36,952 bases of DNA from Pseudomonadota bacterium (GTDB taxonomy: Bacteria > Pseudomonadota > Alphaproteobacteria > MPNO01 > UBA2964), in NCBI GenBank assembly GCA_027624735.1, contig JAQBTY010000004.1, positions 1-36,952 of the forward strand, written 5' to 3'. The stretch's first letter is position 1. The number at the start of each line of letters is the position of its first letter. The position numbers were made by a program, and so were the translations under genes. This document shows, piece by piece, positions 16,794-25,867 of the stretch. Below the pieces are notes generated by a model, which was not told where the DNA came from, searched no databases, and saw nothing but the letters and a program-made list of their open reading frames with translations.

Positions 16794-17715
16794 AAAAAAG
16801 GGCCAGCCCATTCACGGCTGGCTAATTATAGACAAACCGGCAGGCAAAACATCTTCGCAAGTGGTGTCTAACGTCAAACGGATACTCGATGCTCAAAAAG
16901 CTGGCCATGGCGGGACACTGGATCCTCTGGCGACCGGAATTTTGCCAATCGCTCTTGGCGAGGCGACAAAAACTGTCTCCTATGTCATGGACGGCGCGAA
17001 ACGATACCGCTTTGCGATTGCCTGGGGGGAAGCGCGGGATACTGATGATTCGGAAGGCGTGGTTACGCAAACAAGTGCGGTTCGGCCATCCGAGGCGGAT
17101 ATTCGCGCCGTCCTTCCTGACTTTACCGGTGTGATCGATCAGGTCCCGCCCGACTATTCGGCCATTAAAATTAACGGCAATCGCGCCTATGCTCTCGCGC
17201 GCGCGGGCGAGACAGTCATTATTTCATCGCGACAGGTGCGCATCGATGGTATCGAATTGATAGACCTGCCGGACGAGGATCACGCGGTCTTCGAGGTGGC
17301 GTGCGGCAAGGGCACTTACATGCGCAGCCTGGCGCGTGATATCGCGTTGGCTCTTGGCGCCTTTGGGCACATTTCGTCGCTTCGGCGCCTTGCTGTCGGT
17401 CCATTCGACGAAACGGACGCGATTTCACTGGAATCTCTCGAATCACTGGTGCATAGTGCGCCACCTTCCACCTACCTGCGGGCGGTTGAAAGTGCGCTGG
17501 ACGACATCCCGGCGTTGCTTTTGAATGCGTCACAGGCGGATCACCTCAGGCATGGACGATCAGTTCGTGTCGAAGGGCCGGAAGGTCGCCCCTTTTTGGA
17601 CACAAGCTGTTTGGATGAAGGGGGCGTGTTGCGCGCCATGGCCGACGGTCGGCTTGTGGCGCTGGCCCGTCTGGTACAGGGAGAAATCCGGCCGGTACGG
17701 GTGCTCAACGTCTAG
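16783..17715 (+). CDS. truB: tRNA pseudouridine(55) synthase
   Basis: Converts U55 of the tRNA T-loop to pseudouridine. The motif [13 protein letters not shown] is followed by the catalytic motif [23 protein letters not shown], where the Asp of GTLDP is the nucleophile. Also present are [10 protein letters not shown] and the TruB_C region ending [17 protein letters not shown]-like. I moved the start from 16738 to ATG 16783 (310 aa), which gives the conserved [13 protein letters not shown] beginning and overlaps the rbfA end by 11 bases. It sits directly upstream of rpsO. Confidence 0.95.
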   Translation: MGRRKKGQPIHGWLIIDKPAGKTSSQVVSNVKRILDAQKAGHGGTLDPLATGILPIALGEATKTVSYVMDGAKRYRFAIAWGEARDTDDSEGVVTQTSAVRPSEADIRAVLPDFTGVIDQVPPDYSAIKINGNRAYALARAGETVIISSRQVRIDGIELIDLPDEDHAVFEVACGKGTYMRSLARDIALALGAFGHISSLRRLAVGPFDETDAISLESLESLVHSAPPSTYLRAVESALDDIPALLLNASQADHLRHGRSVRVEGPEGRPFLDTSCLDEGGVLRAMADGRLVALARLVQGEIRPVRVLNV

Positions 17716-17731
17716 ATTTAAGGAGAATACG

Positions 17732-18001
17732 ATGTCGATCACGCAAGAGCGCAAAGCGGAGCTCATCAAAGAGTTCGGCCGGGCGGACGGCGACACCGGG
17801 TCGCCCGAGGTGCAAATTTCAATTCTGACCGAAAGAATTCGTAACCTTACGGAACACCTCAAGGAACACAAGAAAGACTTTCATTCGCGTCGCGGCCTGC
17901 TGATCATGGTCGGCCAACGGCGTGGATTATTGGATTATCTCCGGCGCAAGAATCAGGTGCGCTATGAAGATTTGATCAAGACATTGGGGCTGCGGCGCTA
18001 A
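17732..18001 (+). CDS. rpsO: 30S ribosomal protein S15
   Basis: Primary 16S rRNA-binding protein of the central domain of the 30S subunit. The 89-aa sequence is complete, with [40 protein letters not shown] and a terminal Leu-Gly-Leu-Arg-Arg. ATG 17732 follows the strong ribosome-binding site TAAGGAGAA; the track ORF is only an in-frame upstream extension through truB. It precedes pnp, the classical rpsO-pnp pair. Confidence 0.98.
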   Translation: MSITQERKAELIKEFGRADGDTGSPEVQISILTERIRNLTEHLKEHKKDFHSRRGLLIMVGQRRGLLDYLRRKNQVRYEDLIKTLGLRR

Positions 18002-18053
18002 ATTTTGTGCGGCAACCTTCTCGGGCCCGTGGCATATGCCGCGGCGGATTGTG

Positions 18054-18071
18054 GCCGCCACATGTGGTGGC
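18054..18071 (+). promoter_or_regulatory. Hairpin in the rpsO-pnp intergenic region
   Basis: GCCGCCACA and TGTGGTGGC form a nine-pair helix (one G-U pair), drawn as a continuous dyad, within the 223-bp gap before pnp. No T-tract follows. In E. coli the pnp leader is a stem cleaved by RNase III and bound by PNPase for autoregulation; a similar role here is inferred from position only. Confidence 0.4.
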
Positions 18072-18224
18072 GGTTTGTATGCGGCTGGGCAGCAGGGGCT
18101 GTGATGGTCGCTTGCGCCGACTCGGACTATGCCTCCGATGGGCGTTGCGAAGCGGAGCGATAGGGCTGACGCTACACGGTCGACACGCATAGGGCGTGAC
18201 CGGCCAGGAAGGAAATATATAGGC

Positions 18225-20348
18225 ATGTTTACTGTACATCGAAAAGAAATTACCTGGGGCGGGCGCAAGCTCGTTATGGAAACCGGCAAGGTAGCGCGCC
18301 AAGCCGACGCCGCGGTTATGGTGACCTATGGAGATACCATGGTCTTGTGCACCGCGGTTGCGCAAAAAACACCCAAAGTCGGGATCGATTTTTTCCCGCT
18401 TACTGTCAATTATCAGGAAAAGACATTCGCCGCGGGGAAAATTCCCGGTGGCTTTTTCAAGCGCGAAGGCCGTCCTTCGGAAAAAGAGACGCTGACATCG
18501 CGCTTGATCGATCGGCCCATTCGCCCCCTATTTGCAAAAGGGTTCCAGAATGAAACACAGATCATCTGCACCGTATTGAGCCATGATCTGGAAAACGATC
18601 CCGATGTTGTCTCCCTGGTTGGAACTTCCGCCGCGCTGACCCTTTCCGGCATTCCGTTCCTGGGGCCTATCGGCGGCGCGCGGGTTGGTTATGTGGACAA
18701 TCAGTTTGTCCTCAATCCTACGCCCGAACAGCTCGAAAACTCACAGCTCGATATGATTGTGGCCGGCACGAACGACGCTGTCTTGATGGTCGAATCAGAG
18801 GCCGGTCAGCTCAGCGAAGAAACCATGTTAGGCGCGGTGATGTTCGCTCATAGAGAATTCCAGCCGGTGATTCAGGCCATTGTTGAGTTGGCGCAGGAAT
18901 GTGCCAAGGAGCCCTGGGATGTCCCAAAACCACCCGCAGAAAAAGAAGCGCTACGCGCGCGTCTGAAAACTGCCGCGGAAGACAATCTGCGCGAAGCCTA
19001 TCGGGAAACCGTCAAGCAGGCCCGTGTCGAAAAAGTGTCGGCTGCCAAGGCCGCCGCGATCGAAGCGCTGGAATTGACGGAAGAAGAGGCCAAGCTCATA
19101 GGTGGCCTTCTCAAGGATCTCGAAAAAAAGATTGTGCGCGGCAATATTCTGGAAACCGGCCTGCGTATCGATGGCCGTGACACCAAGACCGTCCGGCCGA
19201 TCGTTGCCGAGGTAGGCATCCTGCCGCGAGCGCACGGCAGCGCATTGTTTACACGCGGTGAAACCCAGGCTCTCGCGGTCGCTACCCTTGGGACCGGACA
19301 GGATGAGCAGATCATCGATGCGCTCGAGGGCGAATATCGAGAGAATTTCATGCTGCATTACAATTTTCCGCCCTATTCGGTCGGCGAAGCAAGTTTTCTT
19401 CGCTCGCCCGGTCGGCGTGAAATTGGTCATGGCAAGCTCGCCTGGCGGGCAATTCATGCGGTCATGCCGACAAAAGAGGCGTTTCCCTACACGATTCGCG
19501 TCGTGTCGGAGATCACCGAATCCAACGGCTCGTCCTCCATGGCGACCGTTTGCGGCACGTCGCTCGCTATGATGGATGCTGGTGTGCCCATCGAGCGGCC
19601 GGTAGCGGGTATCGCCATGGGGCTGATCAAGGAAGACAGCGGCTACGCCGTGTTGTCGGATATCCTGGGCGATGAAGACCATCTTGGCGACATGGATTTC
19701 AAGGTGGCAGGAACATCCACCGGTGTGACGTCGTTACAGATGGATATCAAGATCACCGGCATCACCGAGGAGATCATGAAAACCGCGTTGGCACAGGCGC
19801 GTGACGGCCGTATCCATATCCTTGGCGAAATGGCCAGGGCCATTGATTCGGCGCGTGACGACGTAAGTTCCAATGCGCCACGGATTACGACCATAAGTAT
19901 CCCCAAGGACAAGATCCGTGAAGTCATCGGTACGGGTGGCAAGGTCATCCGTGAAATATGCGAGGTGACCGGTGCCAAGATCGACATCGACGACGATGGA
20001 ACCATTAAGGTCGCGGCGGTGGACAGCGATGCCGGGCAAGCCGCCATTGACTGGATCCGGAATATCGTCGCCGAACCGGAAGTCGGCGTGATCTATACCG
20101 GTAAAGTGGTCAAAGTCGTTGATTTTGGCGCTTTTATTAATTTCCTTGGTGCCCGCGACGGCCTTTGCCACATCAGTGAATTGGCGCAGGAACGGGTCGG
20201 GAAGGTAACCGATGTCGTTAATGAAGGCGACACTGTCAAAGTAAAAGTGCTGGGCATCGACGACAGAGGAAAAGTGAAGTTGAGCCTGAAGGCCGTCAAT
20301 CAGGAGACTGGCGAGGAAATTGTGAAAGAGGCCGCTACGGCGGAATAA
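18225..20348 (+). CDS. pnp: Polyribonucleotide nucleotidyltransferase (PNPase)
   Basis: Phosphorolytic 3'-5' exoribonuclease of the RNA degradosome. Two RNase PH-type domains ([33 protein letters not shown] region near residues 60-95, and [14 protein letters not shown] near 345) flank a helical linker. They are followed by a KH domain ([25 protein letters not shown], about residues 560-590) and an S1 domain ([29 protein letters not shown]). The true start is ATG 18225 (707 aa), giving [16 protein letters not shown] with AAGGAA about ten bases upstream; the track start adds 32 unconserved residues. It is the last gene of the rimP operon. Confidence 0.97.
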   Translation: MFTVHRKEITWGGRKLVMETGKVARQADAAVMVTYGDTMVLCTAVAQKTPKVGIDFFPLTVNYQEKTFAAGKIPGGFFKREGRPSEKETLTSRLIDRPIRPLFAKGFQNETQIICTVLSHDLENDPDVVSLVGTSAALTLSGIPFLGPIGGARVGYVDNQFVLNPTPEQLENSQLDMIVAGTNDAVLMVESEAGQLSEETMLGAVMFAHREFQPVIQAIVELAQECAKEPWDVPKPPAEKEALRARLKTAAEDNLREAYRETVKQARVEKVSAAKAAAIEALELTEEEAKLIGGLLKDLEKKIVRGNILETGLRIDGRDTKTVRPIVAEVGILPRAHGSALFTRGETQALAVATLGTGQDEQIIDALEGEYRENFMLHYNFPPYSVGEASFLRSPGRREIGHGKLAWRAIHAVMPTKEAFPYTIRVVSEITESNGSSSMATVCGTSLAMMDAGVPIERPVAGIAMGLIKEDSGYAVLSDILGDEDHLGDMDFKVAGTSTGVTSLQMDIKITGITEEIMKTALAQARDGRIHILGEMARAIDSARDDVSSNAPRITTISIPKDKIREVIGTGGKVIREICEVTGAKIDIDDDGTIKVAAVDSDAGQAAIDWIRNIVAEPEVGVIYTGKVVKVVDFGAFINFLGARDGLCHISELAQERVGKVTDVVNEGDTVKVKVLGIDDRGKVKLSLKAVNQETGEEIVKEAATAE

Positions 20349-20380
20349 GGCTCGGGGGCCTGATTTTATCAAGATAAAAG

Positions 20381-20410
20381 CGGGCGGCCCTTCCCTGTGC
20401 TGCCCGTTTT
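20381..20410 (+). terminator. Intrinsic terminator after pnp
   Basis: CGGGCGGC (20381-20388) pairs with GCTGCCCG (20399-20406), one G-U pair, around a 10-nt loop, followed by TTTTC. It closes the long translation operon. Confidence 0.75.
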
Positions 20411-20673
20411 CATCGTGTATTTTCGCCCAGCCTTGCCACCGGCAGCAAAATAAATCGCCGCAAAGTCATTGCCGGGGGTGGTCATTCTGATTTCGCTTCA
20501 TATAAATATAAGTAGGAAGACTGATAATCAGGAAGATCGATTTTTAACGGCGCCGTGGCTTTTCCAGGTAAGCTGGGGGAAACATGATTTGTGGGCGCTG
20601 TGTTGCAAGGAGAAGCCGGTCATCGAGAAGCTCTTTATGGATCGCCCGGGTTTGTAATAGGCATGCTGAACAG
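20411..20673. other. Intergenic region upstream of fabA
   Basis: With the pnp terminator this forms a 325-bp gap without a recognisable gene. It contains an AT-rich patch (ATATAAATATAAG, 20500-20512) that could serve as a -10 region. That patch loosely resembles the reverse of the core found upstream of irr and the rubrerythrin gene. No clear -35 element at standard spacing was seen. The in-frame upstream extension of the fabA ORF (from 20584) looks non-coding. Confidence 0.4.
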
Positions 20674-21195
20674 ATGAATGTGAGGGATCGCGACAGCTTT
20701 ACCTACGACGATTTGCTTCAATGCGGTCACGGTGAATTGTTTGGGGCTGGAAATGCCCAGCTACCGTTGCCGCCAATGCTGATGTTTGACCGCATTACGC
20801 ATATCAGCGATGACGGCGGCAGCGAAGGTAAGGGCGAAGTTATAGCGGAGCTCGATATAAAGCCGGATTTATGGTTTTTCCCGTGCCATTTCGAAGGCGA
20901 TCCCGTGATGCCCGGCTGTCTCGGGCTCGATGCGTTGTGGCAGCTCGTCGGCTTTTATCTCGGTTGGCTTGGCGCTCCGGGACGAGGTCGTGCGATCGGC
21001 CTTGGTGGTTTAAAATTTAATGAGCAAGTAACACCGGAAGCTGGTCTTGTTACCTATCGAATCGACGTGAAACGCGTTCTGCGGCGCAATTTTTCCGTTT
21101 GTGTAGCCGATGGCCGGCTCGATGTAGATGGAACTTGTGCCTATGAGGCGCAGGATTTGAAAGTGGGGGTGTTCTCATCCCCCAATGATACGTGA
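20674..21195 (+). CDS. fabA: 3-hydroxydecanoyl-[ACP] dehydratase/isomerase
   Basis: Dehydrates 3-hydroxyacyl-ACP and isomerises trans-2- to cis-3-decenoyl-ACP, the branch point of anaerobic unsaturated fatty acid synthesis. The active-site block is [26 protein letters not shown], with His72 and Asp86. [10 protein letters not shown] and the C-terminal AQDLKVGVF also match the family. ATG 20674 gives 173 aa, the normal length, so the track start at 20584 is rejected. Its end overlaps the longer possible form of fabB. Confidence 0.96.
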   Translation: MNVRDRDSFTYDDLLQCGHGELFGAGNAQLPLPPMLMFDRITHISDDGGSEGKGEVIAELDIKPDLWFFPCHFEGDPVMPGCLGLDALWQLVGFYLGWLGAPGRGRAIGLGGLKFNEQVTPEAGLVTYRIDVKRVLRRNFSVCVADGRLDVDGTCAYEAQDLKVGVFSSPNDT

Positions 21196-21202
21196 GGTGC
21201 CC

Positions 21203-22429
21203 ATGAGGCGGGTTGTAATTACCGGGCTTGGCATTGTCAGCAGCCTTGGAAACGATAAGCAAGAGGTAACGGACTCTCTGCGTGAGGGACGCTCCGGCAT
21301 CAGCTTTTGCCAGGAATACAGTGATCTGAATTTCCGCAGCCATGTCCATGGGGCGCCCAAGATCGACATCGATAAAGTAGTGGATCGCAAGCAGCGCCGC
21401 TTCATGGGTGACGGGGCGGCGTATAATTATATCGCGATGCTCCAGGCGATTGCCGATTCCGGTCTGGGCCATGACGAGGTGTCGAACGAGCGCACAGGAC
21501 TGATTATGGGTTCCGGCGGACCGTCGACCCGTAATCTTCTCAGCGCCTACGATACGGTGCGTGCGCGGGGCGCCAGGAAAGTCGGTCCGTTCATGGTGCC
21601 GCGCACCATGTCCAGCACCAATTCCGCAACGCTCGCCACCGCCTGTGAAATCAAGGGCGTAAGTTACACGATCAGTTCGGCCTGTGCGACCAGCGCCCAT
21701 TGCATTGGCAACGCGGCGGAGCTTATCCAGCTTGGCAAACAGGATGTCATGTTTGCCGGTGGCGGCGAGGAATTGGACTGGACCATGACGGTTTTGTTCG
21801 ATGCCATGCCGGCACTGTCATCAGGTTACAACGACACACCCGAGAAGGCGTCTCGCCCTTTTGATGTAAACCGTGACGGGTTTGTCATAGCCGGCGGCGG
21901 CGGTGTTGTTGTGTTGGAAGAAATGGAGCGTGCCAAGGCGCGCGGCGCGACAATCTATGCCGAACTTGCCGGCTACGGGGCAACGTCCGACGGCCATGAC
22001 ATGGTGCAGCCGTCGGGTGAAGGCGCCCAGCGTTGCATGCGAATGGCGTTGAGTACTGTCGATATTCCGGTCGACTACATCAATACCCATGGGACCAGCA
22101 CGCCGATTGGTGATGTTAAGGAGCTTGAAGCGCTCAACGCTGTCTTTGGCGACCGGAACCGGATCCCGCAATTCAACTCTACTAAATCATTGTCGGGCCA
22201 TTCACTTGGCGCCGCGGGTGTTCACGAAGCGATCTACACCTTGTTAATGATGCAAAACAGCTTTATTTCTGCCTCCGCCAATGTTGAAGAACTAACGCCT
22301 GAAGCTGAGGACATGCCTATCGTTCTTGAGCGGCGCGACAATGTGGAAATTAATTGTGCGCTGTCGAACAGCTTCGGTTTTGGGGGCACAAACGCATCGC
22401 TTGCCTTCAAATCTCTTCAGGCCGGTTAA
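21203..22429 (+). CDS. fabB: 3-oxoacyl-[ACP] synthase I
   Basis: Elongating beta-ketoacyl-ACP synthase that works with FabA to extend cis-3-decenoyl-ACP. The catalytic triad is visible as Cys161 ([14 protein letters not shown]), His296 (INTHGTSTP) and His333 ([11 protein letters not shown]). The C-terminal [13 protein letters not shown] closes the thiolase fold. The 408-aa length matches FabB. I chose ATG 21203, which gives [16 protein letters not shown] and has GAGGTG just upstream, over ATG 21185, which overlaps the fabA stop. Confidence 0.96.
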   Translation: MRRVVITGLGIVSSLGNDKQEVTDSLREGRSGISFCQEYSDLNFRSHVHGAPKIDIDKVVDRKQRRFMGDGAAYNYIAMLQAIADSGLGHDEVSNERTGLIMGSGGPSTRNLLSAYDTVRARGARKVGPFMVPRTMSSTNSATLATACEIKGVSYTISSACATSAHCIGNAAELIQLGKQDVMFAGGGEELDWTMTVLFDAMPALSSGYNDTPEKASRPFDVNRDGFVIAGGGGVVVLEEMERAKARGATIYAELAGYGATSDGHDMVQPSGEGAQRCMRMALSTVDIPVDYINTHGTSTPIGDVKELEALNAVFGDRNRIPQFNSTKSLSGHSLGAAGVHEAIYTLLMMQNSFISASANVEELTPEAEDMPIVLERRDNVEINCALSNSFGFGGTNASLAFKSLQAG

Positions 22430-22506
22430 GGGTCGCCTTTGGTGGCGGATATTTTATCGACAATGGACAACTGCGAGCCGGTCTTGTCTTCGACGGATGT
22501 TTCTAA

Positions 22507-23307
22507 ATGAGCAATCCAGGTCTTTTGGCAGGCAAGCGCGGACTGATTATTGGCGTCGCCAATGATCATTCAATTGCGTGGGGTATCGCCGCCGCCGCCG
22601 CCGAACACGGTGCGGATCTTGCCTTTACCTATCAGAGCGGGTTCGAAAAAAGAGTTATGCCGCTTGCCGAAAAGGTCGGGGCGAACCACGTTTTGCCGTT
22701 GGATGCGGAAAACGATGCCAGTATCGACGCGGTATTCGATCAGCTGGCTAAGTCCTGGGACCGGCTGGATTTTGTTGTTCATTCGATTGCCTATTCGGAT
22801 AAATCCGAACTGACCGGCCGATATGTTGACACCAGCCGGGCGAACTTTGCCCGTACGCTGGACATTTCCTGTTTTTCTTTCTCGGCCGTTGCCCGCCGTG
22901 CGGCGCCTCTGATGACTGAAGGGGGTAGTTTGCTGACGCTCACCTATTCCGGTGCGGAGCGGGTTATGCCGAATTATAACGTGATGGGGGTTGCCAAGGC
23001 GGCGCTGGAAGCTAGCGTGAAATACCTTGCGGTTGATCTCGGCGCGGACGGTATCCGCGTCAACGCGCTTTCGGCGGGCCCCATGCGGACACTGGCCGGC
23101 AGCGCGGTAGGCGGCGCCCGCCAGGTCTATAAGTGGAATGCGGAATACTCGCCCTTGCGGCGGAATACCCTGCTTGATGATGTTGGCGGGGCCGGACTTT
23201 ATCTGTTGAGCGATCTGTCGGCTGCGGTAACCGGCGAAGTCATGCATGTCGATTCAGGTTACAATATCGTCGGCGTGCCGGATCTCCTGCGCCACCGCGA
23301 TACCTGA
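22507..23307 (+). CDS. fabI: Enoyl-[ACP] reductase (NADH)
   Basis: Catalyses the last step of each fatty-acid elongation cycle, reducing trans-2-enoyl-ACP with NAD(P)H; the target of triclosan-type inhibitors. It is a short-chain dehydrogenase of the FabI type with GLIIGVANDHSIAWGIA at the cofactor site. The catalytic Tyr157 and Lys164 (NYNVMGVAKAAL) are preceded by Tyr147. SAGPMRTLAGSAV and the C-terminal GEVMHVDSGYNIVGVP are typical. The length is 266 aa. It completes the fabA-fabB-fabI set and is followed by irr. Confidence 0.95.
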   Translation: MSNPGLLAGKRGLIIGVANDHSIAWGIAAAAAEHGADLAFTYQSGFEKRVMPLAEKVGANHVLPLDAENDASIDAVFDQLAKSWDRLDFVVHSIAYSDKSELTGRYVDTSRANFARTLDISCFSFSAVARRAAPLMTEGGSLLTLTYSGAERVMPNYNVMGVAKAALEASVKYLAVDLGADGIRVNALSAGPMRTLAGSAVGGARQVYKWNAEYSPLRRNTLLDDVGGAGLYLLSDLSAAVTGEVMHVDSGYNIVGVPDLLRHRDT

Positions 23308-23364
23308 CATTCACCGGTATTCAAAAAAATTCGCCTTTAACAGTTTTGAGTCATTCCAATTGGT

Positions 23365-23384
23365 GGAAATATACCTATATTTCC
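23365..23384. promoter_or_regulatory. Perfect 20-bp dyad immediately before irr (candidate operator)
   Basis: GGAAATATACCTATATTTCC has 9-bp perfect arms around CC and ends three bases before the irr ATG. Its core AAATATACCTATAT (23367-23380) recurs with one change upstream of the rubrerythrin gene. It does not look like the rhizobial iron control element that I remember (TTTAGAA/TTCTAAA type). Autoregulation by Irr is inferred. Confidence 0.6.
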
Positions 23385-23387
23385 GGC

Positions 23388-23819
23388 ATGGCTGAACGAC
23401 CTTATACCCACGTCCTCTCCATGTTGCAGGAAGCCGGGCTGCGTCCGACGCGCCAGCGTCTCGGGCTCGCCCGGTTGCTGTTTGAGGCCGGCAACCGCCA
23501 TGTCACGGCCGAAGATATTTACGCGGAAGCCAAAGTTGCGGGCATTCCGGTGTCATTGGCGACCATCTACAATACGCTGCACCAGTTCACGGCGTCCGGT
23601 CTCCTGCGCGAAGTGGTTGTAGAACCCGGCCGGGCTTATTTCGATACCAACACGTCCGGTCACCACCATTTCTTTTTCGAAGAAACAGGTGATATCTGCG
23701 ATATCCCGGAGAACGAAATATCCATCGTGCGCCTGCCGCCTCTACCGCAAGGGGCGTCGCTTAACCGTGTCGATGTCGTGGTCAGGGTGACTGGCGGTTC
23801 GGGAAGAAATTATAATTAG
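23388..23819 (+). CDS. irr: Iron response regulator Irr (Fur superfamily)
   Basis: Fur-superfamily regulator that in alphaproteobacteria senses iron status through heme. The 143-aa protein has LRPTRQRLGLARLLFEAGNRHVTAEDIYAEA, the recognition helix SLATIYNTLHQFTASGLL, and the Irr-type histidine cluster SGHHHFFFEETGDICDIPE. The cysteine-containing heme regulatory motif of Bradyrhizobium Irr is absent, as in Rhizobium-type Irr. ATG 23388 gives the conserved beginning; no Shine-Dalgarno precedes it because a perfect dyad occupies that position. It follows fabI, mirroring the irr-fabA-fabB-fabI linkage of rhizobia, and precedes an iron-redox gene set. Confidence 0.92.
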   Translation: MAERPYTHVLSMLQEAGLRPTRQRLGLARLLFEAGNRHVTAEDIYAEAKVAGIPVSLATIYNTLHQFTASGLLREVVVEPGRAYFDTNTSGHHHFFFEETGDICDIPENEISIVRLPPLPQGASLNRVDVVVRVTGGSGRNYN

Positions 23820-23842
23820 AATGACTAAAATATATTGATTAA

Positions 23843-23873
23843 GTCACAAATATACATATATAAAATTTGTGAC
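23843..23873. promoter_or_regulatory. Dyad upstream of the rubrerythrin gene (candidate operator)
   Basis: GTCACAAAT (23843-23851) and ATTTGTGAC (23865-23873) are perfect 9-bp arms with a 13-nt AT-rich spacer, 81 bp before the rubrerythrin ATG. Embedded in it is AAATATACATATAT (23848-23861), which matches the core of the irr dyad at 13 of 14 positions. It could also help terminate irr transcription. A shared regulator is inferred. Confidence 0.55.
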
Positions 23874-23953
23874 GGACCGCTCAACAGGGCGGAAGGGTTG
23901 GGCAGGGACCGCCTTTCTTAAACAGGGTCCAGGACAAGTAGGAGGAAAAACAA

Positions 23954-24373
23954 ATGCCATCGTTAAAGGGAACCAAGACCGAAGAAAATCTCAAGGCTGC
24001 GTTTGCCGGGGAATCGCAGGCCAATCGCCGCTATCTCTATTTCGCTCAGAAAGCCGATGTCGAAGGGTATAACGACGTGGCCGCCGTATTCCGCTCAACA
24101 GCGGAAGGCGAAACCGGTCATGCCCACGGTCATCTCGAATATCTCGAGGAAACCGGTGATCCGGCAACCGGTAAGCCCATCGGATCGACGTCGAACAATC
24201 TGAAAGCTGCCGTCGCCGGCGAGACTCACGAATATACCGATATGTATCCCGGTATGGCGCGGTCCGCCCATGACGAGGGCTTTGACGAGATCGCCACCTG
24301 GTTCGAGACCCTCGCAAAAGCCGAACGGTCCCATGCCGGCCGGTTCCAGAAGGCGCTGGACGAACTCGACTGA
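23954..24373 (+). CDS. Rubrerythrin-type diiron protein without rubredoxin domain
   Basis: Four-helix-bundle ferritin-like protein; rubrerythrins reduce hydrogen peroxide at a diiron centre. The iron ligands are visible: Glu20, Glu53 and His56 ([10 protein letters not shown]), Glu90 and Glu93 ([10 protein letters not shown]), and Glu124 and His127 (AERSHAGRF). At 139 aa it lacks the C-terminal rubredoxin domain of classical rubrerythrin, so electrons must come from another protein. A strong TAGGAGGAAAAAC ribosome-binding site precedes the ATG. It is followed by a CCG-domain Fe-S protein and a DUF3501 protein, a plausible redox partner set. Confidence 0.94.
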   Translation: MPSLKGTKTEENLKAAFAGESQANRRYLYFAQKADVEGYNDVAAVFRSTAEGETGHAHGHLEYLEETGDPATGKPIGSTSNNLKAAVAGETHEYTDMYPGMARSAHDEGFDEIATWFETLAKAERSHAGRFQKALDELD

Positions 24374-24386
24374 GCAATCGGGCATG

Positions 24387-24419
24387 ATAGAGCAGGAGGC
24401 CGGTCGCCTCCTGCTCTAT
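24387..24419 (+). terminator. 14-bp hairpin between the rubrerythrin and Fe-S genes
   Basis: ATAGAGCAGGAGGC (24387-24400) and GCCTCCTGCTCTAT (24406-24419) pair perfectly around a 5-nt loop. No T-run follows, so it may act as a weak or Rho-assisted terminator, or as a 3' mRNA stabiliser that raises rubrerythrin relative to the downstream genes. Confidence 0.6.
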
Positions 24420-24487
24420 TCAGCTGAATAAACCTTTTGAGCGACGACAGAAACTCAACCACGTTTCTGTAAAGGACGGTTATCGCC

Positions 24488-25837
24488 ATGGCAGAAGGAA
24501 GTCTTGAAGCGCCCGTTCGCCATCCCATAGATTGGCAAAACCCCGATTTCTACGACCTGGAAAAGCTGGATACCGAGCTGCGTCGGGTTTTCGACATTTG
24601 TCACGGGTGCCGGCGGTGCTTCAATCTGTGCGACTCGTTTCCGCGTTTGTTCGATCTGATCGACGAGTCCGAAACCGGCGAGCTTGATGCGGTAAAAAGC
24701 GAAGGCTTCAAGCCGGTGGTCGATGCCTGCACGTTGTGTGACATGTGCTTCATGACGAAATGCCCCTACGTGCCGCCCCACGAATTCAATCTTGATTTTC
24801 CGCATTTGATGCTGAGGTATCGCGCTATCGAGCAGCGGTCCGGCAAAACGCCCTTTGTCCAGAAACAGGTCGCGGAGACTGATCGCAACGGCAGGCTCGC
24901 CGCCCCGGTGGCGCCGCTGGCCAACTGGGCGACCGACCTCGGCAACGGGCTGACGCGCCCGGTGATGCAGGCGGTGACCGGAATAGATCAAAAGGCGGCG
25001 CTGCCCAAATTCCACGGCAAGACTTTTACCGCCCGGGCGCGCGATGCGGCGCCCGACATCAACCGCGATGCCCCGGCGTTCGGTCGAAAAGCGGTGCTTT
25101 ATGCCACCTGCTTCGTCAACTACAACAATCCCGGTATCGGTGAAGCGGCGCGCAATGTTCTGGCCCGCAACGGTGTTGAAACAGAAGTGGTTTATCCGCA
25201 GTGTTGCGGCATGCCAAAGCTGGAACATGGCGATCTCGACGCCGTGGCCCGCAGTGCCCGGGCGGTGTCCACGGAAATGCTGCCGTGGATTGAAAAAGGC
25301 TATGACATCATTGCGCTGGTGCCCAGCTGTACGTTGATGTTGAAATTCGAATGGCCGTTGATCCTGCCCGATGATGAAAAAATCAAACGCCTCTCCATGG
25401 CGACCCGCGACATCACGGAATATATCGTCGATATCGCGCGGAACGAAGGCATGGCGCCCGGCCTGACCGGTCTGGAAGGCGGCGTGACGGTCCATTTGGC
25501 GTGCCATGCCAGGGCCCAGAACATCGGGCCGAAGGCGGCCGATATGCTGCGTTTGTTGCCGGATACGCCCGTTAGCGTCATTGAACGCTGTTCGGGTCAT
25601 GGCGGGTCCTGGGGCATGATGAAGGAAAATTTCGATACCGCGTTGAAAGTCGGAAAACCTGCGGCCCGCCAGGCGCTGGAAGCAAAGCGCGGCGCCGTGG
25701 TCTCCGAATGTCCCTTGGCGGCGCTTCATATTCTTCAGGGTATGGAAGCGATCGACGCCGCAAGTGACGAAAAGCATGACATTCCGGACGTGGCGCCCCA
25801 TCCGATCGAGATTATCGCCAGAGCGTACGGCCTGTAA
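24488..25837 (+). CDS. GlpC/HdrB-like iron-sulfur protein with CCG domains
   Basis: Cytoplasmic or membrane-peripheral electron-transfer protein with two N-terminal [4Fe-4S] motifs. The first has Cys38, 41, 44 and 48 ([11 protein letters not shown]); the second has Cys81, 84, 87 and 92 ([13 protein letters not shown]). Two CCG-type domains follow. One has [18 protein letters not shown] ... PQCCGMP (about residues 203-245). The other is degenerate, with [17 protein letters not shown] ... [11 protein letters not shown] (about 337-380). This resembles the GlpC subunit of anaerobic glycerol-3-phosphate dehydrogenase and heterodisulfide reductase HdrB, but no glpA/glpB genes are near. The rubrerythrin and DUF3501 neighbours suggest a role in peroxide or iron redox chemistry. 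The length is 449 aa, with AAGGACGG as ribosome-binding site. Confidence 0.9.
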   Translation: MAEGSLEAPVRHPIDWQNPDFYDLEKLDTELRRVFDICHGCRRCFNLCDSFPRLFDLIDESETGELDAVKSEGFKPVVDACTLCDMCFMTKCPYVPPHEFNLDFPHLMLRYRAIEQRSGKTPFVQKQVAETDRNGRLAAPVAPLANWATDLGNGLTRPVMQAVTGIDQKAALPKFHGKTFTARARDAAPDINRDAPAFGRKAVLYATCFVNYNNPGIGEAARNVLARNGVETEVVYPQCCGMPKLEHGDLDAVARSARAVSTEMLPWIEKGYDIIALVPSCTLMLKFEWPLILPDDEKIKRLSMATRDITEYIVDIARNEGMAPGLTGLEGGVTVHLACHARAQNIGPKAADMLRLLPDTPVSVIERCSGHGGSWGMMKENFDTALKVGKPAARQALEAKRGAVVSECPLAALHILQGMEAIDAASDEKHDIPDVAPHPIEIIARAYGL

Positions 25838-25867
25838 TGGTCGTGTCGTGAACAGAGGAATGACGAG

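Noticed and set aside
18129-18224. N-terminal extension of pnp from the ORF track
   Set aside because: PNPase begins at MFTVHRKEI with its own ribosome-binding site; upstream codons are unconserved intergenic sequence.
20584-20673. N-terminal extension of fabA from the ORF track
   Set aside because: ATG 20674 gives the normal FabA length and N-terminus; the extension is Arg/Ser/Cys-rich and unlike any FabA.
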